Positions 43,611-51,925 of a stretch of DNA of 64,000 nt are shown piece after piece. This DNA is from Zoogloea sp041904905 (GTDB taxonomy: Bacteria; Pseudomonadota; Gammaproteobacteria; Burkholderiales; Rhodocyclaceae). Within the stretch, counting starts at the first letter, position 1, and each line of letters begins with the position of its first letter. The stretch spans positions 32,681 to 96,680 of the forward strand of contig NZ_JAYRMI010000008.1 in assembly GCF_041904905.1 (NCBI RefSeq). Reading direction: 5' to 3'. Position numbers and translations under genes: made by a program. The notes beneath the pieces were generated by a model. It saw only the letters and a list, made by a program, of their open reading frames with translations. It was not told the DNA's origin and did no database searches.

Positions 43611-46600
43611 TCAGTGGCGGGTGGCGTAGGCGCGCATCCAGCGCTGCATGCGCGCGGCCGGCATGGGCCGGGCGATGCCGTGCCCCTGCACCAGATGACA
43701 GCCCAGTTTGAGCAGGGCCTGACGGTGACGCGGGGTCTCCACGCCCTCGGCGATCACCTCCCGGCGGAAGGCGGCGGCCAGGCCGATCATGCTCTGCACG
43801 GTGGCCAGGTCGTCCGCGTCGTCGAGCATGTTGTGGATGATCGAGCGGTCGATCTTGATGCTGCGCACCGGCAGGCGCCGCAGGCTGCTCATGGCGCCGA
43901 AGCCGGTGCCGAAGTCGTCGATGGCGAAGCTGACCCCCAGCTCGTTGCAGGCGGCCATGATCCGGGCGATGCCGGAGAGGTCGGTCATGGTGGTGGATTC
44001 GAGCACTTCGAGCTGCAGCAGGCCGGGGTCCACGCCCGGGTGGGCGTCGAGCACCGAGCGCAGATGGGGCACGAAATCCGGGTGGGCCAGGTGGCGGGCC
44101 GAAATGTTGACGCTCATCCGGGTGGAGAGCCCGGCGGCGCACCAGGTGTCGAGCTGGGCCACCGCGGTGGCGAGCACCCACTTGCCCAGGTCGATCTCGA
44201 AGCGCGATTCGCTCACCGTGGGCAGGAACTCGCCGGGCAGGCGCAGGCCCAGTTCGGGGTGTTTCCAGCGGATCAGCGCCTCCACGCCGGACAGGGCGTT
44301 GGTGAGGGCATCCACCTTGGGCTGGTAGTGCAGCTCCAGCTCGCCGCCGCTGAGGGCGGACTCGACGCGGATCTGGGCGTCCCGGTGGGCGCGCAGGCGG
44401 CGGTCGCGCTCGGGGTCGAAGAGGTGGAAGCGGTTGCGACCGGCCTGCTTGGCCAGGTACATGGCCTGGTCGGCGTGGGCCAGCAGGCGCTCGGGGTCGG
44501 AGCCGTCGAGCGGGCACAGCGTGACGCCGATGCTGGCGGTGACGCACAGCTCGCGGCCGTCCACGGCGATGGGCGCGGAGATGCTGGCGAGCAGGCGGTC
44601 GAACACCTGCTCGCATTCGTCGGCGTGCTCCAGGCCGTTGTAGATCAGGGCGAACTCGTCGCCGCCCATCCGCGCCACGGTGTCGCCGGCGCGGGTGGAG
44701 CCCTGCAGGCGGCGGGCGATCTCCACCAGCAGGCGGTCGCCCACGTGGTGGCCCAGGCTGTCGTTGACCGGCTTGAAGCCGTCCAGGTCGAGGTAGGCGA
44801 CCGCCGCCAGGGTGCCGTTGCGCTCGGCCTGGGCCAGGGCCATGCGCATCCGGTCGGCCAGCAGGCTGCGGTTGGGCAGCTGGGTGAGCACATCGTGGTA
44901 GGCCAGGTGCTCGAGCTGGCGCTGGTTCTCCTTCATGTCGGTGATGTCGGTGAACAGGCCCACGTAGTGGGTGGTCTGGCCGGCCTCGTTGCGCACCGCG
45001 GAGATGTTGCCAAGCTGGGCGTAGAACTCGCCGCTCTTCTTGCGGCTCCAGGTTTCGCCCTGCCACACGCCGTCCCGCAGCAGGGCCGACCACATGGCCT
45101 CGTAGTAGGCCGCATCGTGCAGGCCCGAGCGCAGCAGGCGGCTGTGCTGGCCGACGACCTCCTCGCGGGTGTAGCCGGTGAGGGCGCAGAAGCTGTCGTT
45201 CACCTCCAGGATGCGGGCCTCCGGGTCGGTGATGATGATGCTCTCGTGGGCGTAGCGGAACACGCTGGCGGTGAGGCGCAGGTAATCTTCGGCGGCCACC
45301 CGGGCGGTGACGTCGTTGAGGGTGCCGGAGGTGCCGACGAGGGCGTTGTCGGCGTCGACGATGGCGCGGGCGTACAGGTCGAGCCAGCGGAAGCTGCCGT
45401 CGCGGCACTTCACCCGCAGGGTGGCGCTGCAGTAGTCCTGGGTGCGCTCGACTAGCGGGCGCAGGGCCTCGCGGCGGGCGTCCCGGTCGTCCGGGTGGAG
45501 GTAGTCGAGGAAGCTGTGGCCGATGGCCTCGTCCACGCCGTGGCCGGTGATCTCGGTCCAGGCCGGGTTGAGGAGTTGCCAGCGCCCGCGGGCGTCGGTC
45601 TGGAAGATGACCTCGCGCACGCTGTCGAAGACCTGCTGGTAGCGGCTCTGGCTCTCGAGCAGGGCCTGGGTGGTGCTGCGCATGGCGCTGATGTCGGCGA
45701 TGCTGCCCACCATCCGCCGCGGCTGGCCGTCCTTGCCGTAATCCACCACGTCGCCGCGGTCGCGCACCCACAGCCAGTGGCCGTCGGCGTGGCACAGGCG
45801 ATACTCGGCCACATAGGCGCCGCCGCCCGCCAGGCAGCCCGCCACCGCCGCGCTGACCCGCTCCCGGTCTTCCGGGTGGATCAGGGCATTCAGATCGGCC
45901 GCCCCGTGGTTGAGCCAGCGGTCGTCCAGCCCGAGCATGGCGCACCAGCGGCGGTTGTGGCTGATCCGGCCGGTGACGAGGTTGCGATCCCAGATGCCCT
46001 CGCCGATGGTGGCCAGCACGTCGGCCAGCTGCTTGCGGCTGCGCTGGGCGGCCCGCTGTTCGCGCACCCGCTCGCTCACGTCGCAGGCCATGCCCACGGT
46101 GCCGATCACCTCGCCGTCGGGGCCGCGCACCGGGGTCTTGAAGGTCTCGAACCAGCCCGCCGCCGGATCGTCGCCCAGGCGGTCCACCCGGCAGAGGGGC
46201 TGACCGTCGCGCATCACCCGGGCGTCTTCGGCGCGCTCGGCGTCGGCCACGGCCTGGGGGAAGAGGTCGAGGTCGGTCTTGCCCACCACCGTCTGGGGCA
46301 GGGCGTGGCCGCAAAACCCGACAAAGCTGCGATTGACGATGAGGTAACGCCCGTCGCGCCCTTTGAGCCACATGCGCATCGGCAGGCCGTTGATGAGGGT
46401 GGCGACGCCAAGGGACGGGCTACCGGCGGCCGCGGCGCTGTCGGCAAGGGCCAGCCCGGAGACCGGGGTGGTCGCCGGCAGGCCCGCCTGCAGTGCGCAC
46501 AGCACCGTGTGGGCGCCCAGGAAGCGCTGTGCCGGCCCGTCGTCGCCCACGGCGACGGAATCCAGGCCGTGGGCCAGCAGGCAGGTGAGGGCATCGAGCA

Positions 46601-46709
46601 GGCTGCTGCCGGGCGACAAGCGCCCGGTAACGCAGTCCGACGTTTCCCGGTTGGCGTGATCTGACGTCATGCTGATCTGGTGACTTTTTCGGTTTTCGCG
46701 ATGGTGCAT
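43611..46709 (-). CDS. Multi-PAS GGDEF-EAL c-di-GMP signalling protein
   Basis: Predicted bifunctional diguanylate cyclase/phosphodiesterase, 1032 aa, no membrane segments. Four PAS domains (about 105-215, 225-345, 355-470, 480-595; several with a PAC-like tail such as GTSGTLNDVTAR) lead to a GGDEF domain (about 600-765; MGGDEFAL intact at 682-686, so cyclase-competent) and an EAL domain (about 775-1025; GVEALIRW, ISARHLAHPD, IDDFGTGFGAMSSL). No RxxD I-site was identified with confidence. The first Met (46709) has a weak GGGGGC; Met14 (46670) is the alternative. A paralogue of similar C-terminal wording is at 62.6 kb. Signal sensed unknown. Confidence 0.92.
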   Translation of the reverse strand: MHHRENRKSHQISMTSDHANRETSDCVTGRLSPGSSLLDALTCLLAHGLDSVAVGDDGPAQRFLGAHTVLCALQAGLPATTPVSGLALADSAAAAGSPSLGVATLINGLPMRMWLKGRDGRYLIVNRSFVGFCGHALPQTVVGKTDLDLFPQAVADAERAEDARVMRDGQPLCRVDRLGDDPAAGWFETFKTPVRGPDGEVIGTVGMACDVSERVREQRAAQRSRKQLADVLATIGEGIWDRNLVTGRISHNRRWCAMLGLDDRWLNHGAADLNALIHPEDRERVSAAVAGCLAGGGAYVAEYRLCHADGHWLWVRDRGDVVDYGKDGQPRRMVGSIADISAMRSTTQALLESQSRYQQVFDSVREVIFQTDARGRWQLLNPAWTEITGHGVDEAIGHSFLDYLHPDDRDARREALRPLVERTQDYCSATLRVKCRDGSFRWLDLYARAIVDADNALVGTSGTLNDVTARVAAEDYLRLTASVFRYAHESIIITDPEARILEVNDSFCALTGYTREEVVGQHSRLLRSGLHDAAYYEAMWSALLRDGVWQGETWSRKKSGEFYAQLGNISAVRNEAGQTTHYVGLFTDITDMKENQRQLEHLAYHDVLTQLPNRSLLADRMRMALAQAERNGTLAAVAYLDLDGFKPVNDSLGHHVGDRLLVEIARRLQGSTRAGDTVARMGGDEFALIYNGLEHADECEQVFDRLLASISAPIAVDGRELCVTASIGVTLCPLDGSDPERLLAHADQAMYLAKQAGRNRFHLFDPERDRRLRAHRDAQIRVESALSGGELELHYQPKVDALTNALSGVEALIRWKHPELGLRLPGEFLPTVSESRFEIDLGKWVLATAVAQLDTWCAAGLSTRMSVNISARHLAHPDFVPHLRSVLDAHPGVDPGLLQLEVLESTTMTDLSGIARIMAACNELGVSFAIDDFGTGFGAMSSLRRLPVRSIKIDRSIIHNMLDDADDLATVQSMIGLAAAFRREVIAEGVETPRHRQALLKLGCHLVQGHGIARPMPAARMQRWMRAYATRH

Positions 46710-46817
46710 CGGGGCCCCCGGCTTGCCAAGGCAGGAAGTCCCGCAGCGGGGCGAAGGAAGTCACGGCCCGGCCGGATTCCGGCAGCAAACAGTGAAATAT
46801 CACCGCCATGCAGCCGG

Positions 46818-48177
46818 TCAGCCCTCCCGGCCGTCGCTGCGGCGGGGGCGGGGGTTGGGGCCCCCCCCCCGCCGCCCCCGCCGGCCGAAGCAGACCCCCC
46901 CCCCCCCNNNNNNNNNNGCCGTCGCTGCGGCGGGTCAGGTAGATGGGCACCAGCCGCAGCGTCCACGGCAGGAAGACGATCAGCCAGCCCGCCCCGGCCG
47001 CCACCAGCAGCGGCGGCGCCAGCCCCGCGGGCAGCACGTCGGCCAGCACCCGCAGCGCCGCCACGCCGTGCAGGCCCAGGGCCAGGCGCCAGGTCAGCCC
47101 GTCGGCCACCAGCGGGCGGCCCGAGTGGCCCAGGGTGACGCGGGACACCATCGCCAGGGTCATCGTCGCGAAGTAGCCCACCGCCAGCGCGTGCAGCGGG
47201 GCAAGGCCGAGGGCGTCGAGGCCCGCCAGATGCAGCAGCCCCTGCCCCCCCGCCAGCAGCCAGGCCACGCCCAGCCAGGCAAAACCGATGTGCAGCATCG
47301 CCAGGAGGCGCACCTCGAAGCTGCGCCGCAGCTGCCACTTCCAGCTCAGCCAGAGGGCCGTGCCGGCCCCCAGCAGGTCGGCCGGCCAGGCCCAGGCCGC
47401 CATGCCGGCGATGTCCAGCAGGCCGTGGGTCGCGCTGACGCCCAGCAGCACCCGCAGCGTCCAGTCGGGCCGCACCACCTCGTAGCGGGGCAGCGCCGAG
47501 CCGGAGAAGAAGGGGATCATCCGGTGGCTCACCACCATGAAGAGCGGCGCCAGCAGGCCATACACGCCGATCGACAGGCCCGCCCGGGCGGCCAGCGGCG
47601 CGCCGGTGAGGGCGAACACGATCCACGCCGCCAGCCCCACCGCGCCGGCCGCCAGCGCCAGCCATGCGCTGCCCGGATGCAGCCGCGGCTTGCCGGCCCG
47701 GAACGCCACCGGACGCAGCACCGCCAGCGCCCGCAGCCAGCCCCCCAGCACCAGCGCCAGCCCGGCCGCCTGCAGCCACCCGGCCCCCGCCAGCAGCCCC
47801 AGGTCGAACGCCAGCCAGCCGCCCACCAGCCCCAGCCAGGGCGCCCGCGCAGCGCTGCCGGGGGTGTCGGGCATGCCTTGCCAGCGGGGCATGGCGGTCA
47901 TCAGAAAGCCGAACACGAAGAACGGGAACACCCCGTAGGCCGCCCACAGGCCATGCACCCAGCCCGGCGGCCAGGGCCACGCCGGGCCGGCCACCGCGCC
48001 GCTGCGGGCGAGCAGCTCCCACAGCCACGGGAGGAAGACGAGCACGATCTGCACCGCACCGGCGAGGAACATCGGCCGGTGGGGCGCGGCGAAGAGGATC
48101 GCCGCCAGCGACGCAGGCTGGGGCGCAGCGGGCGGCGGGGCGGCGGGGCGGGCTTGAAGCTGGATCGGCTTTTCCAT
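46818..48177 (-). CDS. nnrS: NnrS family heme/copper membrane protein (interrupted by assembly gap)
   Basis: Polytopic membrane protein linked to nitric oxide tolerance and denitrification. About 12 hydrophobic segments; family phrases include HRPMFLAGAVQIVLVFLPWL near the N-terminus, FVFGFLMTAMPRWQG, VSHRMIPFFSGSALP and VSRVTLGHSGRPL. The 3' end is broken by ten Ns (46908-46917) preceded by low-quality poly-C. The 17 bases GCCGTCGCTGCGGCGGG occur on both sides (46830-46846 and 46918-46934); joining them gives a 423-aa protein ending RRSDGREG with a stop at 46818-46820. The start at 48177 (MEKPIQLQ) fits; TTG at 48201 is the alternative. Divergent from the Dnr-type regulator. Confidence 0.88.
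46847..46917. other. Assembly gap and probable artefactual sequence
   Basis: 46908-46917 is N. 46847-46907 is almost pure G then C runs and lies between two identical 17-mers. It is best explained as a low-quality contig end that overlaps the next contig. Confidence 0.8.
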
Positions 48178-48269
48178 GATGATGAATCGCAAAGTCAGCA
48201 AATGGCTGCGGCGGGAGCGCGCAGGGTTAGAATCGGGGTCGCACGTTCGCCCAACCAGAAAGACCGCTC

Positions 48270-48962
48270 ATGAGTACCGACAAGATCGACATTCCCGGCC
48301 TGTTGAGCCGCATGCCCCTGTTCGGCGCCCTGTCGCCCGAAGACCTCGCCCACATGGCGGCGGCCACCCGGGAGAGGCGGCTCCAGAAAGGCGAGCGGCT
48401 GTTCCAGCGGGGCGAATCCCCCAAGGGCTTCTTCCTGATCGTGTGGGGCCAGATCAAGCTGGCCTTCACCTCGGCCCAGGGCAACGAGAAGGTGGTCGAG
48501 ATCCTCGGGCCGCTGCAGAGCTTCGGCGAGGCGGTGATGTTCCTCGACCAGCCCTACCCGGTGCTGGGCGAGGCGCTGTCCGACACCCTGCTGCTGCACA
48601 TCGGCTCGGCCGCGGTGTTCGACCAGATCGAGCAGGACCCGCGCTTTGCCCGCAAGCTGCTGGCGGGCATGTCGATCCGCCTGCACTCGATGGTGCGCGA
48701 CGTGGAATCCTACGCCCTGCGCTCGTCCACCCAGCGGGTGATCGGCTACCTGCTGCAGCTGGCCGAAAGCGCCCCCTGCGCGCCCGGCGGGCGGCACGAG
48801 GTGGAGCTGCCGACCAGCAAGCAGGTCATCGCGTCGCGCCTGAGCCTGACGCCCGAAACCCTCTCGCGCATCTTCCACGAGCTGTCGGAAGGCGGGCTGA
48901 TCTCGGTGCAGGGCAAGCACATCGTGATCCACGACGCCGCCCGCCTGGCCCTCCACGACTGA
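48270..48962 (+). CDS. Crp/Fnr-family regulator, Dnr-type
   Basis: A 230-aa transcription factor: cyclic-nucleotide-like beta-barrel (15-120; GESPKGFFLIVWGQIKLAF), dimer helix (130-160), then a winged helix (LPTSKQVIASRLSLTPETLSRIFHEL). The recognition helix has E-x2-SR, the FNR-type pattern for TTGAT half-sites. The N-terminal Cys cluster of FNR/ANR is missing, so oxygen sensing by an iron-sulfur cluster is unlikely; with the nnrS and nirJ/nirN context it is probably a NO-responsive Dnr/NnrR relative. It is divergent from nnrS over 92 bp in which no clear TTGAT-N4-ATCAA box was found. The gene symbol is withheld because orthology is inferred. Confidence 0.88.
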   Translation: MSTDKIDIPGLLSRMPLFGALSPEDLAHMAAATRERRLQKGERLFQRGESPKGFFLIVWGQIKLAFTSAQGNEKVVEILGPLQSFGEAVMFLDQPYPVLGEALSDTLLLHIGSAAVFDQIEQDPRFARKLLAGMSIRLHSMVRDVESYALRSSTQRVIGYLLQLAESAPCAPGGRHEVELPTSKQVIASRLSLTPETLSRIFHELSEGGLISVQGKHIVIHDAARLALHD

Positions 48963-48970
48963 AACCCGCC

Positions 48971-49207
48971 TCAGGCAGCGGCGTGTCGGATATGGATGTG
49001 GAACTCCCCGCTCTCCGTGGTTTCGGTGCGGTGGGCGTAGCCGTTGCGCCGCAGGATGTCGTACAGCGGGCCGGGCTCGCGATACAAAATCAGGACCACC
49101 TCGCCGCCCGGTTGTATCGTATCGAGGGCTTCGAGGGTCAGGTTGAGGGGCTCGGGCGGCATCAGGCCACGGGCGTCGACGATGATGGGCGAGGCGGTGT
49201 CGGTCAT
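48971..49207 (-). CDS. DUF2249 domain protein
   Basis: Small (78 aa) TusA-like-fold protein of the DUF2249 family, often found beside nnrS/dnr and respiratory nitrogen genes. The sequence starts IIVDARGLMPPEPLNLTLEAL (relatives: LDVRGLxPPEPL) and ends in a beta-rich half (YREPGPLYDILRRNGYAHR, FHIHIRHAAA) with His residues that might bind metal. The catalytic Cys of TusA is absent. Its function is unknown. It is convergent with the regulator (stops 8 bp apart) and has an FNR-like dyad about 73-86 bp upstream. Confidence 0.85.
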   Translation of the reverse strand: MTDTASPIIVDARGLMPPEPLNLTLEALDTIQPGGEVVLILYREPGPLYDILRRNGYAHRTETTESGEFHIHIRHAAA

Positions 49208-49279
49208 GGAAGCTATCCGGATGAGGGGGCGGGAGCGCCGGTGTGGGTGCCAGATTGGCCCAATCGCCGCCGGTCAACC

Positions 49280-49293
49280 TTGAGCGCGGTCAA
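49280..49293. promoter_or_regulatory. FNR/DNR-like dyad TTGAGCGCGGTCAA
   Basis: TTGA-N6-TCAA, with mismatches to the consensus TTGAT-N4-ATCAA at the fifth and tenth positions. It lies upstream of the DUF2249 gene (start 49207) at a distance that would suit activation at about -41.5 of a start near 49245. It is also 88 bp before the gene at 49381. Confidence 0.5.
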
Positions 49294-49380
49294 ACTGGTG
49301 AACGGTTGTCGTGCCGCAGGTCGCATACGGTAACCCGGATTGGGTGATAGATTCGCGCCCATGTCGAACGAGATTCCATC

Positions 49381-49737
49381 GTGAAGGAAGGTTCAGCCTT
49401 GCTCGCCGCCCTGGCCCTGGCGGCGGGGATCGCCTACTGGTCGGATCACTTCCGGACGGCCGGCTGGAAGGCTGCGCCCCAGGCCGAGAGCCCCTTCCCC
49501 CACCAGCAGACCGCCGCCCAGTCCCCCAGCCCGGTGCCGCCGCCGGCCGCGCCGGAGCGCCTGGAGGTGCACGCCGCCAGCGACGCCGGCGAGCGGGCCG
49601 CCCTGTGCGCCGAGCTGCTCGAGGTGATCGAGGGCGTGGACGCCGCGCTGCGCCACCCCCAATCCCCCAGCGCCGCCGAACAACTCGCCAGCCGCCGCCG
49701 CGCCTACGTCGAGAAGCGGATCGCGCTAGGCTGCTGA
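49381..49737 (+). CDS. Small signal-anchored protein, tandem paralogue A
   Basis: A 118-aa protein starting with GTG at 49381 (GTGAAGGAAGG). It has an N-terminal hydrophobic stretch (SALLAALALAAGIAYWS), a long Pro/Ala/Gln-rich linker (about 35-60) and a helical tail (ALCAELLEVIEGVDAALRH, ASRRRAYVEKRIALGC). The C-terminal Gly-Cys is shared with the next gene. Likely periplasmic or anchored. It lacks the DUF4124-like middle part of paralogue B. Function unknown; its position between denitrification genes may be incidental. Confidence 0.7.
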   Translation: MKEGSALLAALALAAGIAYWSDHFRTAGWKAAPQAESPFPHQQTAAQSPSPVPPPAAPERLEVHAASDAGERAALCAELLEVIEGVDAALRHPQSPSAAEQLASRRRAYVEKRIALGC

Positions 49738-49759
49738 AGGGCCTGGCGCTCAACCCGAG

Positions 49760-50314
49760 ATGAAGGAAGGCTCGATCCTGCTCGTTGCGCTGTTGCTGAC
49801 CGCCGGGCTGGCCTGGTGGTCGGCGGAACACCCGCAGACGCCCCCTGCCCCCGTCGCACCCGCCGAAGCCCCGCCGCCGGTCGTCACGCCGGGCGCGCCG
49901 CTGCCCGAGCAGCCCCGGCCGGCGCCGCCGCCCCCGCCACAGCCCGCCGTCCGGGCGGATCAAGCCTACCGCTGCCTGCGCGGCGGCACGCCAAGCTTCT
50001 CGGATCGCCCCTGCGCGCCGGGCGAGGTGCAGGAAATCATCGCCCTGCACGCCCCGCCGCCGGGCACGCCCACGGCAAGCTATCGGGAACAGTACGATCA
50101 GCTGGCGGCTGCGCGACCGGCCGTGCCGAGCCCCCGCCCATCGGCGCCCCAGCCGGACGAGGCCGACCTCCGGGCGGCCGAATGCGAACACTGGGCGACG
50201 GAGATCCGCCACCTCGACGCCGCGATGCGCCAGCCTCAGACGGGCCCGACCATGGACCGGCTGGCCGCCAGCCGGCGGGCCGCCCACGGCCGCCGCTTCG
50301 CGCTGGGCTGCTGA
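49760..50314 (+). CDS. Small signal-anchored protein with DUF4124-like middle, tandem paralogue B
   Basis: A 184-aa protein whose N-terminus (MKEGSILLVALLLTAGLAWW) and C-terminus (LAASRRAAHGRRFALGC) copy those of the preceding gene, so the two arose by duplication. Between them lie a Pro-rich linker and the phrase AYRCLRGGTPSFSDRPCAPGE, which has the Y-x-C ... G ... FSD-x-PC pattern of DUF4124. It is presumably exported or anchored to the inner membrane with a periplasmic domain. The function is unknown. It ends 12 bp from the convergent nirN stop. Confidence 0.72.
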   Translation: MKEGSILLVALLLTAGLAWWSAEHPQTPPAPVAPAEAPPPVVTPGAPLPEQPRPAPPPPPQPAVRADQAYRCLRGGTPSFSDRPCAPGEVQEIIALHAPPPGTPTASYREQYDQLAAARPAVPSPRPSAPQPDEADLRAAECEHWATEIRHLDAAMRQPQTGPTMDRLAASRRAAHGRRFALGC

Positions 50315-50326
50315 CCCGCCCGGCGC

Positions 50327-51886
50327 TCAGTGGCTGGTGCCTTCGGAGCGTTGGATCTTGTTGAAGAGGTTGTACTTGCCGATGGGCTTGCTGGCGGGCA
50401 GGCGCTTGATCTCCTTGAAGGTGGTGGCGTCGAGGAAGATCAGCGCGCCGTCCTTCTCCATCAGGCTGGCGATCACGTAGCGGCCGTAGCGGTCGAACTC
50501 CACGTGGGCGAAGGTCTTGCCGGGCTCGCGCACCTGGGCCACCACCTGGAGCTTCTGCTTGTCGATGATCTGCAGGGTGTCCTTCGCCGTCGGGCTCATC
50601 ATCGAATCGACCCAGGCGTAGGGGCTGTTCTCGTGGCTGCGCAGGAAGAAGCCCGGCCCCAGGGTGGGGATGGTGGCCACCGTCTGCCAGCTCTTCAGGT
50701 CGATCACGCTGAGCTTGGGGTCTTTCAGGTGGGTGCTGGCGGCCACCCGCCGGCCGTCGAGCAGCCATGAGATCCCCGACCCGAGATGGGGCATGCCGTC
50801 CAGGCTGAGGTCTGCCACCTTGCGGCGGGCGTCGAGGTTGACCACCTGTCCGCGCCCCTCGCGGGAGGTGCCGAGCACCTCGGTGTAATCCTGGGTGAAG
50901 AAGAAGTCGTCGAGGACGTGCTCCAGCGGGCTGCGCCGGGGGTTGAGGAAGCCCGGGATGAAGGCGCCTTCCTTGTACTGGTAGTCGTGGATGAAGCCGG
51001 CGGCGATGTCTTCGGCGCCCGGGTCGTAGCTCACCTCCCACAGCTCGGGGATGTCCTTCAGGGCGGCCACAAAGCTGCGCCGGGGGGCGGCGTCGTACAC
51101 CGCCGAGATGCGCGAGCCGACGTCGCCCTTGAGGTTGCGCCCGTCGATGACCTTGAGCAGCTTGAGATCCGCGTCGAAGATGACCAGATTGCCCGGCAGG
51201 TAGTTGGCCACCGCCACATAGCGCCCGTCACTGGACACCGCGGCGTTGCGGGTGTTGAGGCCGGCCCGCACTTCGGCCACGACCTTCAGGTTCCAGATGT
51301 CGAACTTGCTCACCCAGCCGTCCCGGGAGGCGAAGAACACGTAGCGGCCGTCCGGGGTGAACTTGGGCCCGCCGTGCAGGGCGTAGCGCGACGGGAAGCG
51401 GTGGATGCGCGCCATGCGGTCGCCGTCGAGCACGCTCACGTGGTGATCGCCCGCCTCGACGACGATGAAGAGGTTCATCGGGTCGGCCTTGGCCACCTCG
51501 CCCTGGCGCGCGTCGGGCAGGCTGCCGCGGGGGAAGGGCTCGACCCGGGAGGCGCGGATGTCGGCCTCGCCCCAGGCCGGCGCGGGGCTCACCGGCGAGT
51601 AGATCCAGCCCGTCAGGGCCTCGATCTCGTCGGGCTGCAGGGTCTGGCCGAAGGGCGGCATCTGGGTGGCGGTGCGCCCGTCGCGGATGGTGGCGACGGC
51701 GTCCTTGCGCTTGAGGCGTTCCAGGCTCTCGGGCAGCAGCGCCGGGCCCATGCCGCCCAGGCGGCCGGCGCCGTGGCAGGCGAGGCAGTGCTGGTTGTAG
51801 AGGGCCGGGGCGTCGGCGGCGGTGGCGGTGGCGTGGCCGGAGAAGGCCAGGGTGGCGAGGGCGAGGATGGAGAGCAGGCGTTTCAT
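50327..51886 (-). CDS. nirN: NirN-like c-heme/d1-heme protein
   Basis: Periplasmic cytochrome that in Pseudomonas oxidises dihydro-heme d1 to heme d1 and hands it to nitrite reductase. The 519-aa protein has a signal peptide (1-24), a c-type domain with CLACH (Cys34, Cys37, His38) and the likely Met76 ligand (QMPPFG), and an eight-bladed propeller d1 domain in which HGGPKFTPDG (His171) is the likely heme d1 ligand. It resembles NirN rather than NirS: the N-terminal GAGRLGGMGPALLPESL wording and the immediate nirJ neighbour both fit. The gene lies 39 bp after nirJ, so they form a unit. Confidence 0.87.
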   Translation of the reverse strand: MKRLLSILALATLAFSGHATATAADAPALYNQHCLACHGAGRLGGMGPALLPESLERLKRKDAVATIRDGRTATQMPPFGQTLQPDEIEALTGWIYSPVSPAPAWGEADIRASRVEPFPRGSLPDARQGEVAKADPMNLFIVVEAGDHHVSVLDGDRMARIHRFPSRYALHGGPKFTPDGRYVFFASRDGWVSKFDIWNLKVVAEVRAGLNTRNAAVSSDGRYVAVANYLPGNLVIFDADLKLLKVIDGRNLKGDVGSRISAVYDAAPRRSFVAALKDIPELWEVSYDPGAEDIAAGFIHDYQYKEGAFIPGFLNPRRSPLEHVLDDFFFTQDYTEVLGTSREGRGQVVNLDARRKVADLSLDGMPHLGSGISWLLDGRRVAASTHLKDPKLSVIDLKSWQTVATIPTLGPGFFLRSHENSPYAWVDSMMSPTAKDTLQIIDKQKLQVVAQVREPGKTFAHVEFDRYGRYVIASLMEKDGALIFLDATTFKEIKRLPASKPIGKYNLFNKIQRSEGTSH

Positions 51887-51925
51887 CGCACGGGTCCGGG
51901 TTCGGGTGGGGGCGCGGCGGGTGGT

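Noticed and set aside
46420..48201. 593-codon open frame running through the N gap
   Set aside because: It continues past the true NnrS stop only because of the gap and the artefactual G/C run.
48178..48269. FNR/DNR box between nnrS and the Dnr-type regulator
   Set aside because: No TTGAT-N4-ATCAA or close variant was found in these 92 bp, although one would be expected.
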